The translations under genes and the position numbers were made by a program. The notes beneath the pieces were generated by a model. That model worked only from the letters and a program-made list of their open reading frames with translations, did not search any database and had not been told where the DNA came from. This document shows, piece by piece, positions 25,701 to 34,996 of a stretch of 64,000 nucleotides of DNA. Each line of letters starts with the position of its first letter. Within the stretch, counting starts at the first letter, position 1. This DNA comes from Symsagittifera roscoffensis (lineage: Eukaryota; Xenacoelomorpha; Acoela; Convolutidae): the NCBI RefSeq assembly GCF_963678635.1, contig NC_087064.1, positions 9,773,671-9,837,670 on the forward strand. The letters run 5' to 3'.

Positions 25701-28428
25701 AAACGTCAGAACAAATCTGGTGCCAGAAGATGATATGAAAATCGTGAAAAGGATGATATGCGTGAAGCTGAGTGATGACATCCACAAACCTGGTGAGATG
25801 AATGGACAGATCATGGCGCTAAAGGAGCATGTCAAGGCAAGATATAGGCTGTCAGACCTAATAAGAGCCCAAAAGAATGACAAAATGACAAGTAACCTCT
25901 CCAAATGGATCCAGTCGGGGGTCAAGGAGAAGGGGGAACTCGAGGAAGACAGCTACAAGATCTTGAGCCAGTTCTACAAAGAGAAAAAAGACTTACTCTA
26001 CCACACAGCTGATGGGGTGGTAGCATGCAAGAGGAAAGATGAGGAGAAGATATTACACAAACACAACCTCATCATACTGCCGCAGTTGTATCAAACGGAG
26101 GTGCTTTTCAGATCGCACGACCAGATGGGCCACCAGGGGATAGACAAAGTACAACAAAGGATACTTCACAGGTTTGATTGGCCAGGAATGAGAAAAGCTT
26201 GCGAGAGATGGGTGAATGCCTGCCTGGCATGTCTCCAGGTAAAAGACCCAAGGAAGATGAAGTTTCCCCTCAAGTCTGTTGAGAGCTCAGAGTTCAATGA
26301 AGTGGTGCAGATAGACCATCAAAAAATCTGCATGACGGAGTCGGGATATAACCAGATACTGGTTATAATAGATCACTTCACAAAGTTGGCGGAAGCGGTC
26401 CCGTGCCAAACAGCCTCGGCCGAGGAGACATGTGATCATCTGATAACGCATTGGATATCGCGGTATGGTTGTCCAATGACTTTCCAGTCGGACAACGGCA
26501 AAGCTTTTGTAGGGGACTTGACAAAAGAATTGATGAAGAGATCGTACATTGCTCAAGCACACTCGACAACCTATCATCCACAGACCAATGGGTTGGTAGA
26601 GAGACAAAACAGGACACTGGTCAACATGTTAAGGGTGTACTGCTCAAGATACATGACGGACTGGGACAAATACCTGCCACAGGTAGTAGGAGCCTACAAC
26701 AGTACACAGCACTCAACTACGGGCATCAGTCCTTTCATGATGTTGACGGGCAGGGAGAGAGCAATGCCTCTGACATTCTTTTACCCGGAATACGAAGGGA
26801 AAAAGACGTCGCCTCAGGCATACGTGAAAGAAGCGATCAAAAGACAACAGGAATTGAACGAGCTATGCAGGAGGAACACGGCGCAAGCGCAAATGAGGCA
26901 ACGCAGGAAATACGACGAAAAATTATTACGAGCAAAGCCATATGAAGTGGGCCAATACGTGTGGGTCTTCCAAAATGTCATACCGCCCAAGGGAACAAAG
27001 AAACTACTCAAGAAGTGGAGGGGACCATTCATGATAACGGAGGTTCATCAACAAGGACGGTTCTATCGCTTGAGTACTGGGCGAGCGGCACATTATGAAA
27101 ATCTGAAGCCTCACGTCCCGTCTCCAGAGGATTGGTGCATACCGAAGGACATGGAGGGTCTTGAGTATCTGGTGGTAGAGCCAGCGTGTGAAGTGAATGA
27201 GAAAGGCACTAGAGAGAAAAATGATGGTAATGAGAACTTGAGTTTGGACGACAATGAAAAGATAGGAGTGGAGTCTGATGCAGGATCATTTGTAGAAGAA
27301 GACTGGAACGACCCGGAGCAAGACGAGGTGCCGAAATGGATGGAACCGGATCGAACAACACCACCGGAAACCAGGACTGGCAATCGCAAACGCACAGGCA
27401 TGAGGTACAACAGGTACGGGGACGACTTCTTGATCGATAAGATACAGCCAGACAAATTGGGCGAGGAATTACTGAAGGCAGGCGAACTGGAAGCTGGAGA
27501 GGAATGGCAGGTCATTGACGATGGTGGTCATTATCTGCAGGATGATTACTCGACGCCAGAAGTAGAAACGGATCTCGAACAGAGTGAGATAGAGAGGAGG
27601 GAGAACACGAACTTGAGGATTCTAGAGTGGATGCGTGATGTCAAAGACGAGAGCCGCAAAGGACAAAGCATTCAGCAAGTCGATGTATCAGCAGCAAATT
27701 ACATGAAGACAGAGGACCCTCTTTTCGGATGGACGGCAACAGACAGGCCACTGGACATTCCTCAGGACAATTCAGACCCGACAACATCGACGGGGACGTC
27801 GATAAATATTTTTGTCCGGGGAGTGGGGGTAGGACTTACCCACACCGAAAATTTGATGATAAAGAAGCTCAAGGAAGTGAGAGAAACGAGCGAATTGGAA
27901 CTGGAGGAAGAAGAGCCAGAGCCTACTATAGGTCGGAATTTCAAAACGAAATTCGAAATACCCAATGAAAACTCGGAGAACATCATGATAACAGATAGCG
28001 ACTTCATCCTGTCAAACAGGACCAGCGCGATCTGCATCACGGCGGACATGAGTTTCAAATCAAGATTGGAAGCTGACTTCAAAAGAGAGTACCAGCATGT
28101 AGAGTTTCTGTTCAGACAGAGACCAGGACTGGGAGGGATGGCAGCGCTTCCACCGTCAGTGGCACAAGTCCCGGGCAAATATCTGTGCTTCCTAGTAACG
28201 AGGGTCAATGACAGGAACACAATCGATCCCGAACACATGATATTGGCACTAACAAGATTACGAGACTTCATGATTGAAAGAGGGATAACAGAAGTCTCAA
28301 TGCCGGTGTATGACCCGAACAGGGGCAAACTGAGCCCGAGGGAATTGTACGCTATCCTACATGTGGTCTTTGCAGAAACTGAGATAATGGTGTATCTTCA
28401 TAAGAAGTACTACTTGAGCATCGCCTGA
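19795..28428 (+). CDS. Gag-Pol polyprotein of copy B, intact (2877 aa)
   Basis: Single uninterrupted frame with no gag/pol frameshift. Domains by approximate residue: acidic N-terminus; coiled coil 140-242; Gag core 368-486; CCHC knuckles C574-C587 and C626-C639; protease LLDTGA with D933; RT with motif A D1354 (LDLGSAFW) and YVDD D1421/D1422; RNase H D1567/D1569; integrase HHCC about 2098-2150 and core D2174, D2233, E2269 (35 residues between the last two); a WRGPF motif near 2409; then about 470 further residues. The last 145 resemble a macro domain (see findings). The ATG at 19795 is the first in this frame after an upstream stop. All catalytic residues I checked are present. Expected to form particles, reverse-transcribe and integrate copies. 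Usual Ty3/Gypsy polyproteins are much shorter; the excess lies in the N-terminal coiled coil, the RNase H-integrase linker and the C-terminal extension. Confidence 0.96.
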   Translation: MEGERVEPTIEIDLETPDQSVDETRKIATESTPMPNAEEPNSKPIEFSPIDNMEDAIGNTEETVKEDSQVKKTSFTERLAMMVGIKTKENVTEEPKAERARTFGTVSTKTTEANPREEQTRAEATAEERPTADHEEATLELGDLMAKLNQIDKKLKHSEEDREVIRKELRYNKNEYLDSYFNLAKATEERLKEMSDNVETTNEERDKNIKKDLQQLKNRYDDVNSQLGSLEKRMDTMSKNQAESSCAIQAKLDAILSNSTSQERPAADRAQGTRVDFVEPQKNKRQSTPLPLTRDTVSIAPTAAKTIMKNGMSSTTTGPGDSTANSNAGPDAMTWANTWEMMNRTLEAFATRNTKSSDRRDGKSRKTFKKPKEFKDDSDGCIDTWVEVMRLHLEQDNLNDERQACTAILSNLEGTALKCVVAKKEEERDTADKIFEILLNRFGSGMKGHQAMMRFEKRRQRDDESIDRFLDDLESLRRRSDPEESTNRRNFSIASKFIDGVKSDDLRTMLATYYTLSKDSAPTPEEMRQKSREYMLMKPMKYSYSENRNTQGGSQPQRSSWYKPRDDMDKRRSCANCGSADHHVADCTTYKQGMKSLGYAPDQEDMSQMEEHEYYSGLIIKIGARCFFCNQEGHFRMDCPLFWEAVKDQSHPKHKLALAAVQNQRNRQNEFESRNLGAPSTELPTKTVKAVSHVNDAIESAAGNSLEINYEKAATEAIAKVKQDLAAKEIEQRLKLEIERQNFNEALTGSNQAPEAVPGSTKTGNCNTVKMITGKPFGISRIGARIMSIITVGGHEVTRNLSEPSDQTVMHIDVYADYLSRISPQTTSRALRALLTRGGSKSVRVDNRYTEAYGPHEVMLNIDGINIYTKTMITCDEDLIGQIYVGKEELKVRSIGHCAMLEEDAMHIGTEADVTGHVLDISGKKTQLRGLLDTGAVLSVIPIETWEKMGFDKGDLIDSRIRLSAANKGALRVLGRTPIIALNLGERNLWMSFIVVENLDESDQFILGRDFIRNFDVTIDLNNAMFRIRNPDRRYAIKPVNLIMVNENKAPVFLSRRVRLKANEAAIVSLRMKNYNELSDNKQVCIVPNPNSQSAAVLGRSFSITKSGLCVSVLLNTLDIPITIQRGRKLGYALPVKTRYETIENSKQNEVVDCPNHRDKICILRRLQKIKDSSGLIKSLKSETDDGLSSCSNFPERPTLDKMQNEKPVLPEIEHLRGKLKDEQLEAIKDVLERNEDVFSRHKADIGCCNFVEHEIELEENAVPHREGARRMTPHKSDACRKEIETLLEYDMIEPSKSPWACGVVIAKKKGDQLRFCCDFRYLNSVTVKDAYPIPRIDESLSKLGDAKFFTTLDLGSAFWQVPLRKQDRDKTGFACELGLFQWKRMPFGLCNATATFQWLMAHALIGVTKKYGNLVMCYVDDVVIATPTLEDHIERLDEVFACMKRSGLKCKPSKCEILKDSLKYLGRMVDKHGIRPDTDAVEAVLTWKSPKTEHQLMSFLGFANYYREFIKGYADKVYPMQQLMRHKGKKFTWNNAAEESFQRIKKELYEAPVLGMPTEKGMYVLDTDASVVAISGILHQEQEWNGKTVLRPIAYGSKVLSDTEMKYGAPKAEMFAVVTFVEKYRAYLGSEPFKLRVDNRALSWLKTYSMDQSYIGRWIVRLDGYNMIIDHRTRDKHQNADSLSKKTEFYERQEQREADRPEIKDGFSFMDKETYDSLPLTRWLDKSGKPIEDHPELPKEPPEKTILRKSKRIPIEIILKSKIVKETLKAKGYDLNQVEAGTAQIDDDLMRLLEKLSDDKPVIQEKGTEKPEFTILRRKETVNDTDSSRGSVTDSKDVVRSLVDKIPEDILEQTRVRKKKVTFKEDTEHLGPGQESGECSRFTEEGTGEGKLSGEREGWDEDSDESSENQDSLCMILAEEKTRHHDRELQTDPSSGTYNLEIQEIRGGEELERIAVSRKPYRELSCNSNVRTNLVPEDDMKIVKRMICVKLSDDIHKPGEMNGQIMALKEHVKARYRLSDLIRAQKNDKMTSNLSKWIQSGVKEKGELEEDSYKILSQFYKEKKDLLYHTADGVVACKRKDEEKILHKHNLIILPQLYQTEVLFRSHDQMGHQGIDKVQQRILHRFDWPGMRKACERWVNACLACLQVKDPRKMKFPLKSVESSEFNEVVQIDHQKICMTESGYNQILVIIDHFTKLAEAVPCQTASAEETCDHLITHWISRYGCPMTFQSDNGKAFVGDLTKELMKRSYIAQAHSTTYHPQTNGLVERQNRTLVNMLRVYCSRYMTDWDKYLPQVVGAYNSTQHSTTGISPFMMLTGRERAMPLTFFYPEYEGKKTSPQAYVKEAIKRQQELNELCRRNTAQAQMRQRRKYDEKLLRAKPYEVGQYVWVFQNVIPPKGTKKLLKKWRGPFMITEVHQQGRFYRLSTGRAAHYENLKPHVPSPEDWCIPKDMEGLEYLVVEPACEVNEKGTREKNDGNENLSLDDNEKIGVESDAGSFVEEDWNDPEQDEVPKWMEPDRTTPPETRTGNRKRTGMRYNRYGDDFLIDKIQPDKLGEELLKAGELEAGEEWQVIDDGGHYLQDDYSTPEVETDLEQSEIERRENTNLRILEWMRDVKDESRKGQSIQQVDVSAANYMKTEDPLFGWTATDRPLDIPQDNSDPTTSTGTSINIFVRGVGVGLTHTENLMIKKLKEVRETSELELEEEEPEPTIGRNFKTKFEIPNENSENIMITDSDFILSNRTSAICITADMSFKSRLEADFKREYQHVEFLFRQRPGLGGMAALPPSVAQVPGKYLCFLVTRVNDRNTIDPEHMILALTRLRDFMIERGITEVSMPVYDPNRGKLSPRELYAILHVVFAETEIMVYLHKKYYLSIA
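27985..28425 (+). other. Macro-domain-like C-terminus of copy B Gag-Pol
   Basis: Residues about 2731-2877. The order of conserved pieces follows TARG1/OARD1-type macro domains: SAICITADMSFKSRLEADFK (like the start that follows the ADP-ribose-binding loop), KYLCFLVTR, a helix ALTRLRDFMIERGITEVSMP, and a final helix-strand AILHVVFAETEIMVYL. At the positions I align with human TARG1 K84 and D125 this protein has R2803 and G2844, and the glycine-rich IGCG loop is replaced by VYDPN. TARG1-type hydrolysis is therefore unlikely; binding is possible. Copy A keeps the domain at 6480-6920. Assignment by eye only. Confidence 0.55.
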
Positions 28429-28948
28429 GTCGGGTACATGGGGGTATCGAGTCGGGTGTGAGGGAGGAGTCTTGAGTTAGGTACTGGGGTGCGGCGCAGG
28501 TAAAGGGATCTTAAAGATATGATTGGCATGACAATTAAATTTTAAAACGAGTTAATGGTGCTAAAACATAAAATGAATCTGCATGCTTTTAAGGGAATTC
28601 CAATTGAATTGTTTTAAGTGATATGAAAATGATAAGATTTTAACCATACTGGTAAAAGGGGGGTCTCTAGGTTAGGAACATGACATGTCAAGTTTCAATA
28701 TGCTTTCTGTTTTCAGATCAAGTTTGAAAAACAAAGTTGAAAATCCAACTATACTCAAGCGAGAAACAGAGAGAGAAACCTTGATTGAACTCGCGATAAT
28801 CGGCACTTACAGCAAGTATTTGCAAGGGAACATTTCGAGAGAATTCTTGAGTTGGGTAATACTTGAGTCGGTAAGGTAATTCTTGAGCTGGTAAGGTAAT
28901 TCTTGAGCTGGTTAACACCTACCTGTATACATCCCGAAGTCACGAAGA
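28429..28948 (+). promoter_or_regulatory. pol-ORF2 spacer of copy B with splice acceptor
   Basis: Noncoding spacer conserved with copy A. TTTCTGTTTTCAG puts a candidate 3' splice site after 28716. No ATG occurs from there to the ORF2 start at 28949. Bases 28845-28915 contain three to four roughly 20-base repeats of the type GGTAATTCTTGAGCTGGTAA. Confidence 0.65.
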
Positions 28949-29929
28949 ATGGCAGACCGATTATGGAAATCCGTGCCCGCGACCCTGAAGAAGCCCACTC
29001 TTGATGAGCTGTACAGACGCCTGAGGGACTTGGACTACACCCAAATAGACGAGAGAATGGCGGTGATGCTGAATGCCATCCTCCAGTTGGAGGACCAGGG
29101 TGAGTGCAGGGAGTCTGCAACGGAGGCTGTCTTGATGATCGGCTACACCACCGAGGGAATATCGAACCAAGAACAGACCAGATGGTTGTCTTGGAATGTG
29201 GATGGAGGAGTAAGGGGTTTTGACTTGGCAAGGAATCCTGGCCTGAATAACAATACCGAATATGGCGCAGGGGAATTCCCACTACCGACTAGGCCAACAG
29301 TAAGGTCCACAAGCCAGAGCTCGAGTAGGGTGCAATCGATGTCACGAATGCAACAGACGACCGAGGCATATCCGGATCTAGGTGTTCTAAAGAAAGAGCT
29401 CGAGAAGACGCAGAAGGAAAGGAATAAGGCGAACCTCGATCGGGATCAGGCAAAGCTGGATCGGGAGAAGGTTCAGCTGGAAAGGGACCAGGCGGTCAAC
29501 GAGCGAGACCAGGCTCTGAGGTTGCTTGAGATACAAAAAGCTGAACATCAACAGGAGTTAAGGGTGCGGGAGAACGCCGCAAATCGTGATCAACTGAGGT
29601 CGGAATTGGACAGAATAGAACAACGACAACGCGAGCTTGATGCACAGAAGGGAGCCAGGCCGAAGGAGCGAGTGGTCACCAGCTCGAGGCCAGAGTCACG
29701 TATGGAGGTGGATGAAGCCCCCAGAGCAAGAGCACGGTTCAACCTTGACCGCGAGGCCCGAGAACACATGAGTGAAGGGTTGGAAGTTTGGATACCGAAT
29801 GACGCAACATCTTCCTTGCGTAGCCTAGAGACGCAACCCATACGCCCACTGATGAATGTGGAGCTGCCGGGATATACCCCAGCCGGGTCTGAGAGAACTG
29901 GGCGAGAGATTGCGACAAAAGAGTCGTGA
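28949..29929 (+). pseudogene. ORF2 piece 1 of copy B: N-terminus and coiled coil
   Basis: 326 codons. Conserved N-terminal region (TLDELYRRLRDLDYTQIDERM), then a repeated charged coiled coil at about residues 145-235 (ERDQA, DRDQAKLDR). The last dozen residues are out of frame because of the 38-bp deletion; the true frame continues in 29856-31934. Not recognised as a known family. Confidence 0.75.
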
Positions 29930-31934
29930 GAGTTCGGCAAGACCGGAGCTTCCCCCGACGTGGAGGGAACAGCCGGTTAGGAGTGTCGTGATCTTGAGTT
30001 ATAAGAAGAATACAGAGGGGAGGTACCACAGGCACAATCGGCTGGACTGGAGTACGGAGCAGAAAGCTAGGAGAGACTGCTTTCATGATGCGGCCTGGGT
30101 GCAGTACTTGGCGCCACCCCGGGTACCAGAAGGTGCGGTTCATCTAATCGTAGGGGACAGCCTGGTGCGGGTGTTGACCCGGATCCGATCGCACTGGCAG
30201 ACGGGAATCTTGAGTTTCGCTGGAGCTGCCACGCCACAGATGTTGGCAACGCTTGACATGCTGGGGATGACCAAAGTATACACGGTGACCCTGATGGTCG
30301 GGACCAACGATGTATCAAGGGGTGAAGCGAGGAAAATAACAAGGCTGAACGATAAGGTGAGCTGCCTTCTTGAGGAACTGAGGATTCAGATGGACCCCAT
30401 CCTGTTGACGATATGTACTGTCCCCTACAACATGATGTTTGATCAGCACGCCTTGGAGATGAACGAAAAGGTGCGGAACCTAAACAAGGTGATAAGAGAC
30501 ATCCACCGGAAGAGTGTGCTCCCTGTCAGACTGTTGGACGTGGCAGAGCGCATGGAGAAAGAGGGATTCCCTGAAGACACCTCCAGTGATGGAATCCATT
30601 TTGATAGACCGAGGGGAGCAGAGTGGCTAAACGACGTCTTCCAAGAACACATAAATGTGCTGGAGGCGGATCTGCTAGAGACAGCCCAATTCACATTAGG
30701 ACCACCTCCGAACCCACCATTCCTTGCCTCAAGGGCCTTGTCTGGTCGCTTGGGACCGAGAGTTGACACTAGAGACAGTTCAAGGAGCAGCCAGACCAGA
30801 ATGGAGTCTGAGGAGGTGACGTCATCAACACCTCCAAGCTCGGCGATATCCTCAGTGGTAGTGGCAGAGAGCAAACGGGAAAATAAGTCTATGGAGACCG
30901 CTCGCTTGAGATATCCTGAGAAGGTGAAAGAACTGGATCTAGAGAGTTTGGAATGCAGGCAAGAATTGGCGGAAACCCTGGGGATCGAACGAGTGTCACA
31001 CGAGGATTTGAATAGGCATCATTGCGTGGACTGGTTGAAAGCTCATGAGGCGCACTTCTCGAGAGCGAAGTTGATGAAGACCACAGACCTGACTGGAATT
31101 CCCACAAAAGCGATCATGGGACCCATTAACTACAGACCTCTCAAGCTGCTGGGGAGTCCTGGACTTATAGCAGAACCCCCCAAGCACCGAACTAGCATCG
31201 CCAGGATCAGGTTGGCAACCCAGGCACAGTTGAAGGTGGTAGACAAGCTACTCAATCCGGGAGGAACGGGATTGCCAGATGCCGCTTACGAAGGCTCGAA
31301 ATTGGCGGAAGATCCCAGGTACGGGAAGCCCTGTGGGAGTACCCAGCTGGCCAAAACCCTGGCAGTTTATGATAGAGCAGATCCAGCTGCTGCGAGAGTA
31401 GTCATTGTGGCGGGATCAGACTTCGAAGGAACGTCTCCCAAGTTGTTCTGGCCGGAGACTTTGATATACTCTTTGCCAGGAGCTGAATTAAATCAGATGT
31501 TAACTCTGGTAGTGGCAATAAAGTCGGAGATGCCCTGTGAACCTGAGCTGCTGTTGTTTGCAGGGATGAATGATCACCTGCACGCGATGGGACTTCTTGA
31601 GCAACTAAAGGGCGATGAAATTCCGACATCGAGGAAGATATGGGAAGCCATTCAAGCGTTGTTTGCGGCGATGAATGAAGTGCAAGAGAATGTTGTCTCG
31701 AGATTCGGGTCCAAGACGAAGGTGGTGTTTACCACATCCCCTGGATACGCGAATATGCCACCCGCCCTACAGTTTGTGTACGCGGTCTTGATCCTGATAG
31801 CAGAAGGGAATGAATGGCGGATTCTAATGGCAGCCCCCAATCGGGAGTTGGAGCCATCGAACCTGAGGCTTCGCAAGTCAGAATTGGCGGCGGCATGGGC
31901 GGACATATCTCATGCACTAAGGGGCTTTTATTGA
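29856..31934 (+). pseudogene. ORF2 piece 2 of copy B: SGNH hydrolase and SGNH-like second domain
   Basis: 692 codons. First domain shows the SGNH blocks in order: VGDSLVRV with the nucleophile serine (near 30153), FAGAATP with the block II glycine (near 30217), VGTNDVS with the block III asparagine (near 30300), and SDGIHFD with the Asp-His pair (near 30584). Spacing fits a domain of about 170 residues. After a linker, 31400-31900 repeats the pattern weakly (VAGSDFEG, PGAELNQ, FAGMNDHL) without a DxxH block. Both regions are conserved in copy A. I know SGNH/GDSL esterases in ORF1 of CR1-type LINEs and in Athena-type giant elements; I do not know one in the env position of a Ty3/Gypsy element. 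Confidence 0.78.
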
Positions 31935-31949
31935 CTAGCCGACATCCTG

Positions 31950-32645
31950 ATGGTATTAGACGAGGTGCTCTTGCTAGAGATATCGAACTTTGCCAGGCAA
32001 CTCAAGCTCAGCCCAGTCATCGGGGACGATCACCCGGCGATAAGCAAATTAACGGCCAGCTTGTGGTTTCGGAGTATGGATGTGAAGATCACAAACTCCA
32101 CCAGCAGGTCTAGAGGTCCCAGTAACGAGAGAAGAAATGTGGCCGAGACGGAAAAGCAATTAGGATCGATGAAATATCGTTTGACTCAAGAGAATGGCTG
32201 GTGGCCATTTTTGACACCAAGGCTGGAGAACGCCACGAATAAGACAAGGGAGGAAGCACCACTCCTCGTGAAACAAGTCTGGAGTTTTCTAGAGAAGCAA
32301 CTGGAGCTGGCCGAAGTAAGAGACATGACGGTGGCTAGATTTGTCTCGGCCGCCAATGAAGTGACGATTGGAGGGTTCTGGAGAGAGCACGCCAAAGGCG
32401 AATTGAAGACTCGGAGGGATTACGAGATTCTCAAGTTCTTGAGTCCTTGCTGGGAGAAGGAATTCTTGGCAGGAATATTTGGTACCACGGCGACTATCTT
32501 TGGAGCCTTCGTGCAGGAGATACTGGGCATGCCCATCAGCCTGCTCTTGGCCCTGTATTTGGTCTACCCCAGATACTTGTTCAACATGGGCCCAGCATAC
32601 ATGTTTAGTCGGGGAGTGGAGGATTTGTGTCGTTTCATCGATTAA
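31950..32645 (+). pseudogene. ORF2 piece 3 of copy B
   Basis: 231 codons in the same frame as piece 2, separated only by TGA 31932-31934. No known family; includes a hydrophobic stretch (SLLLALYLVYPRYLFNMGP). The last few codons follow the 49-bp net deletion and are out of register. Confidence 0.7.
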
Positions 32646-34996
32646 TGGAATATGGAGGGCCTCTGTCTATGGGGAGAGTCCACACGAGCATTGAAACCAG
32701 CTCCTACAAGTGTGCCGCAGGGTTGAAGACGTTGCTAGTGCAATACCTCATGATGCAAAATCGGCACATGACGGGTGAAGATGAGAATCCAACTTCGAGA
32801 GAAGAATGGAAGAAGACGAACAGAGGGATGCCTCTGCTGACGGACCTATGCCTGGCAATGAGGTCGGACCCAATGGGGATAATCCGGGGCCTAGAGGAGG
32901 TGGTGACCTGCATTTATGGTCCAGCAGTGACGTACGCGTTCCCAGACCCCCTGGTGACAACGTATCGTCACTCTGTAACGCACTTGAGCCTTATCAGTAT
33001 ACTGGATGGGACGGCGTTAAATTGGTGTCAGCAGGAAGTGCTCAGAGGGCGAATGAGCAACACGGTACTCTTTGGAAAGGTGAAAGATGCCGAACTAATA
33101 GTGTACAACTTCAGGGGGCAAATGCAATGTAGAATGGGAGGCAAGCGAGAGGGTCCCATCGAAATGTATCCCAAATTCTGGAACTTGAACCCATTGACGG
33201 CGGACGGACGAGAGATCTTGGTAATTCCTGCCTGGAAGGAGTGCTTCGCACTGGTGAAGAGGGAGCTGGAGACCATAATGGAGAAAGAAATCCTCCCAGC
33301 CACCATGCCTGAGTTCCCAATAGTCAGGAGGATGACCTTGGGAATGAATAGTCCCTTGGTAGTTCCCTCCATAATGGCGAGGATGACGACGGAGGAAATG
33401 CAGAAGGATTTCACTGATGGCTGGGACCCCCTGTTCATTGGCTACACGGCGGCGGTCTACTTCCATACCAGCGAGATGAAGGTAAATTCGTGGACGACGC
33501 AAGCGAAAAAGAGTAGAGGTTCGCAGCCCCCAGGGTATGAGGTGCGGAAGGTCTTGAGAACTCTAGAGAAGGAGGGACTTGAGAGCATGTTGCCCATATG
33601 GGATGATGGCAGGATGATCGTGATGGAGGGGCACGTCGCACTGGTGGACGACATGAAATTTGCCACGAGAAAATATAGGGCGCCCTATGGCTTGGAACAG
33701 GTGGAAATAAGACAGGAAGGAACAGAACTAGATGCAGCAGGTCAACTGCATGTAGCACTGACGGAATACAAAAAGCTGGATCCCACGACACCATCACCAC
33801 TTTCCGTGGACACACCTGGAGACAAGAGGAGCGGACCCGTCGAGGACCGATTTAAGAAAATTCTCGAGAGAAGGAGACATGAGTCAGAAGAGGAGAGTAT
33901 GGATGAAACTCTCAGTGAAGCCGGTGAAGACATGGAAGTGGGGAATACGCCTGAACCAGGGCCATCAGGGGAGGAGCTCACCACTCAAGAGCTGTTGAAA
34001 GACTTGAGCGAGGAGAATTGGGCAGATACTGCCACACCACCCCTGATTCCGTCTCCCCGGAAGGATCTGGAATTGCCATTGGCAAGTGAGACCTTCAATA
34101 TGGGGATGATACTCTTGAGCTCGGAGGAAAGGGAAAAGAACACTTTCGAAGGGAACAGGGACATATTCCTGGGATCACTGAAGGACGATGCTTGGCAGGA
34201 GTTCTTGGAAGAATTCAATCAAGAAGTGGGCAGCGAGACGACGCTGGACAAATTCAAGGAGGAACTGTGGGACACAGTCGTAAGATTTGGAGAACCGCTT
34301 CTGATAGGAACGGGCCTGGATGAGAAGGCGAGAAAAGAGCTACTGAGCAAGCTGGTAGAGCTGAGAAATTCACGATCTAAGACTAGAGAAGAAAAATGTG
34401 AGGACAGCTCTACTCGGAGACAAAAAACTGTAGATAAAATGGTTGATAAGGTTGGGACTAGTAATATGATTAAAAGTACTAATATCCTTAAGGCTCGAGC
34501 AGGGGGGAGGCAAGAGTTGGAAGGAGTGGATGGAGAGGTCGAATCAGTGATGGTAGCCACAACACCCTCAAGTAGAGATGTGAAGACTCGCAAGAGGAAG
34601 AGAGAAGTGGAAGGATTGGGTAGTCCTTCAGTGGATGCTGTTTCGGAAGGAAACTTGAGAGAGACGGCGCCCATGGTTTTGGCTAGATGCAAGACGGCGG
34701 CCTACAAGAGCAGCTCGGAGCTCAGAAGACCACTTGAAGTAGAGAGGGAAATAGAGGTTTCCACCAGTTCGACATCGGAGGAAGACTTCAAGCCTCAAAA
34801 GATAAACGTGAAGAGAGGTTCAACGAACGGACAGACATGGGAAGTAGATGTCGGCAAAGAATGGATCTCGAAGGCACACCAGGCCACGGGCAAGCGAGTG
34901 ACAAGTGATCCATTGGAAAGGAACAAGACGAGGAACACCTCCCGGACGTGGTGGGTGGCTCTTGAAACATTGAAATCTGGGGAGAAGAACTTTTGA
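32627..34996 (+). pseudogene. ORF2 piece 4 of copy B
   Basis: 789 codons. Conserved globular-looking region to about 33700, then an acidic Ser/Glu-rich linker, a basic patch (TRKRKREVE near 34590) and Ser/Thr-rich sequence. It ends where the 1,748-bp deletion joins CATTG to AAATCTGGGG. No family recognised. Confidence 0.7.

Noticed and set aside
28685-28879. 64-codon frame in the pol-ORF2 spacer
   Set aside because: Not conserved in copy A, overlaps the splice acceptor and tandem repeats; no coding look.
29856-29890. Separate start codon for the SGNH protein in copy B
   Set aside because: Copy A reads through continuously; the apparent new start is a by-product of the 38-bp deletion, so ORF2 is one protein.
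31932-31934. Programmed stop-codon read-through in ORF2
   Set aside because: Copy A has a Glu codon at the same place and both copies carry other random lesions; a nonsense mutation is simpler.
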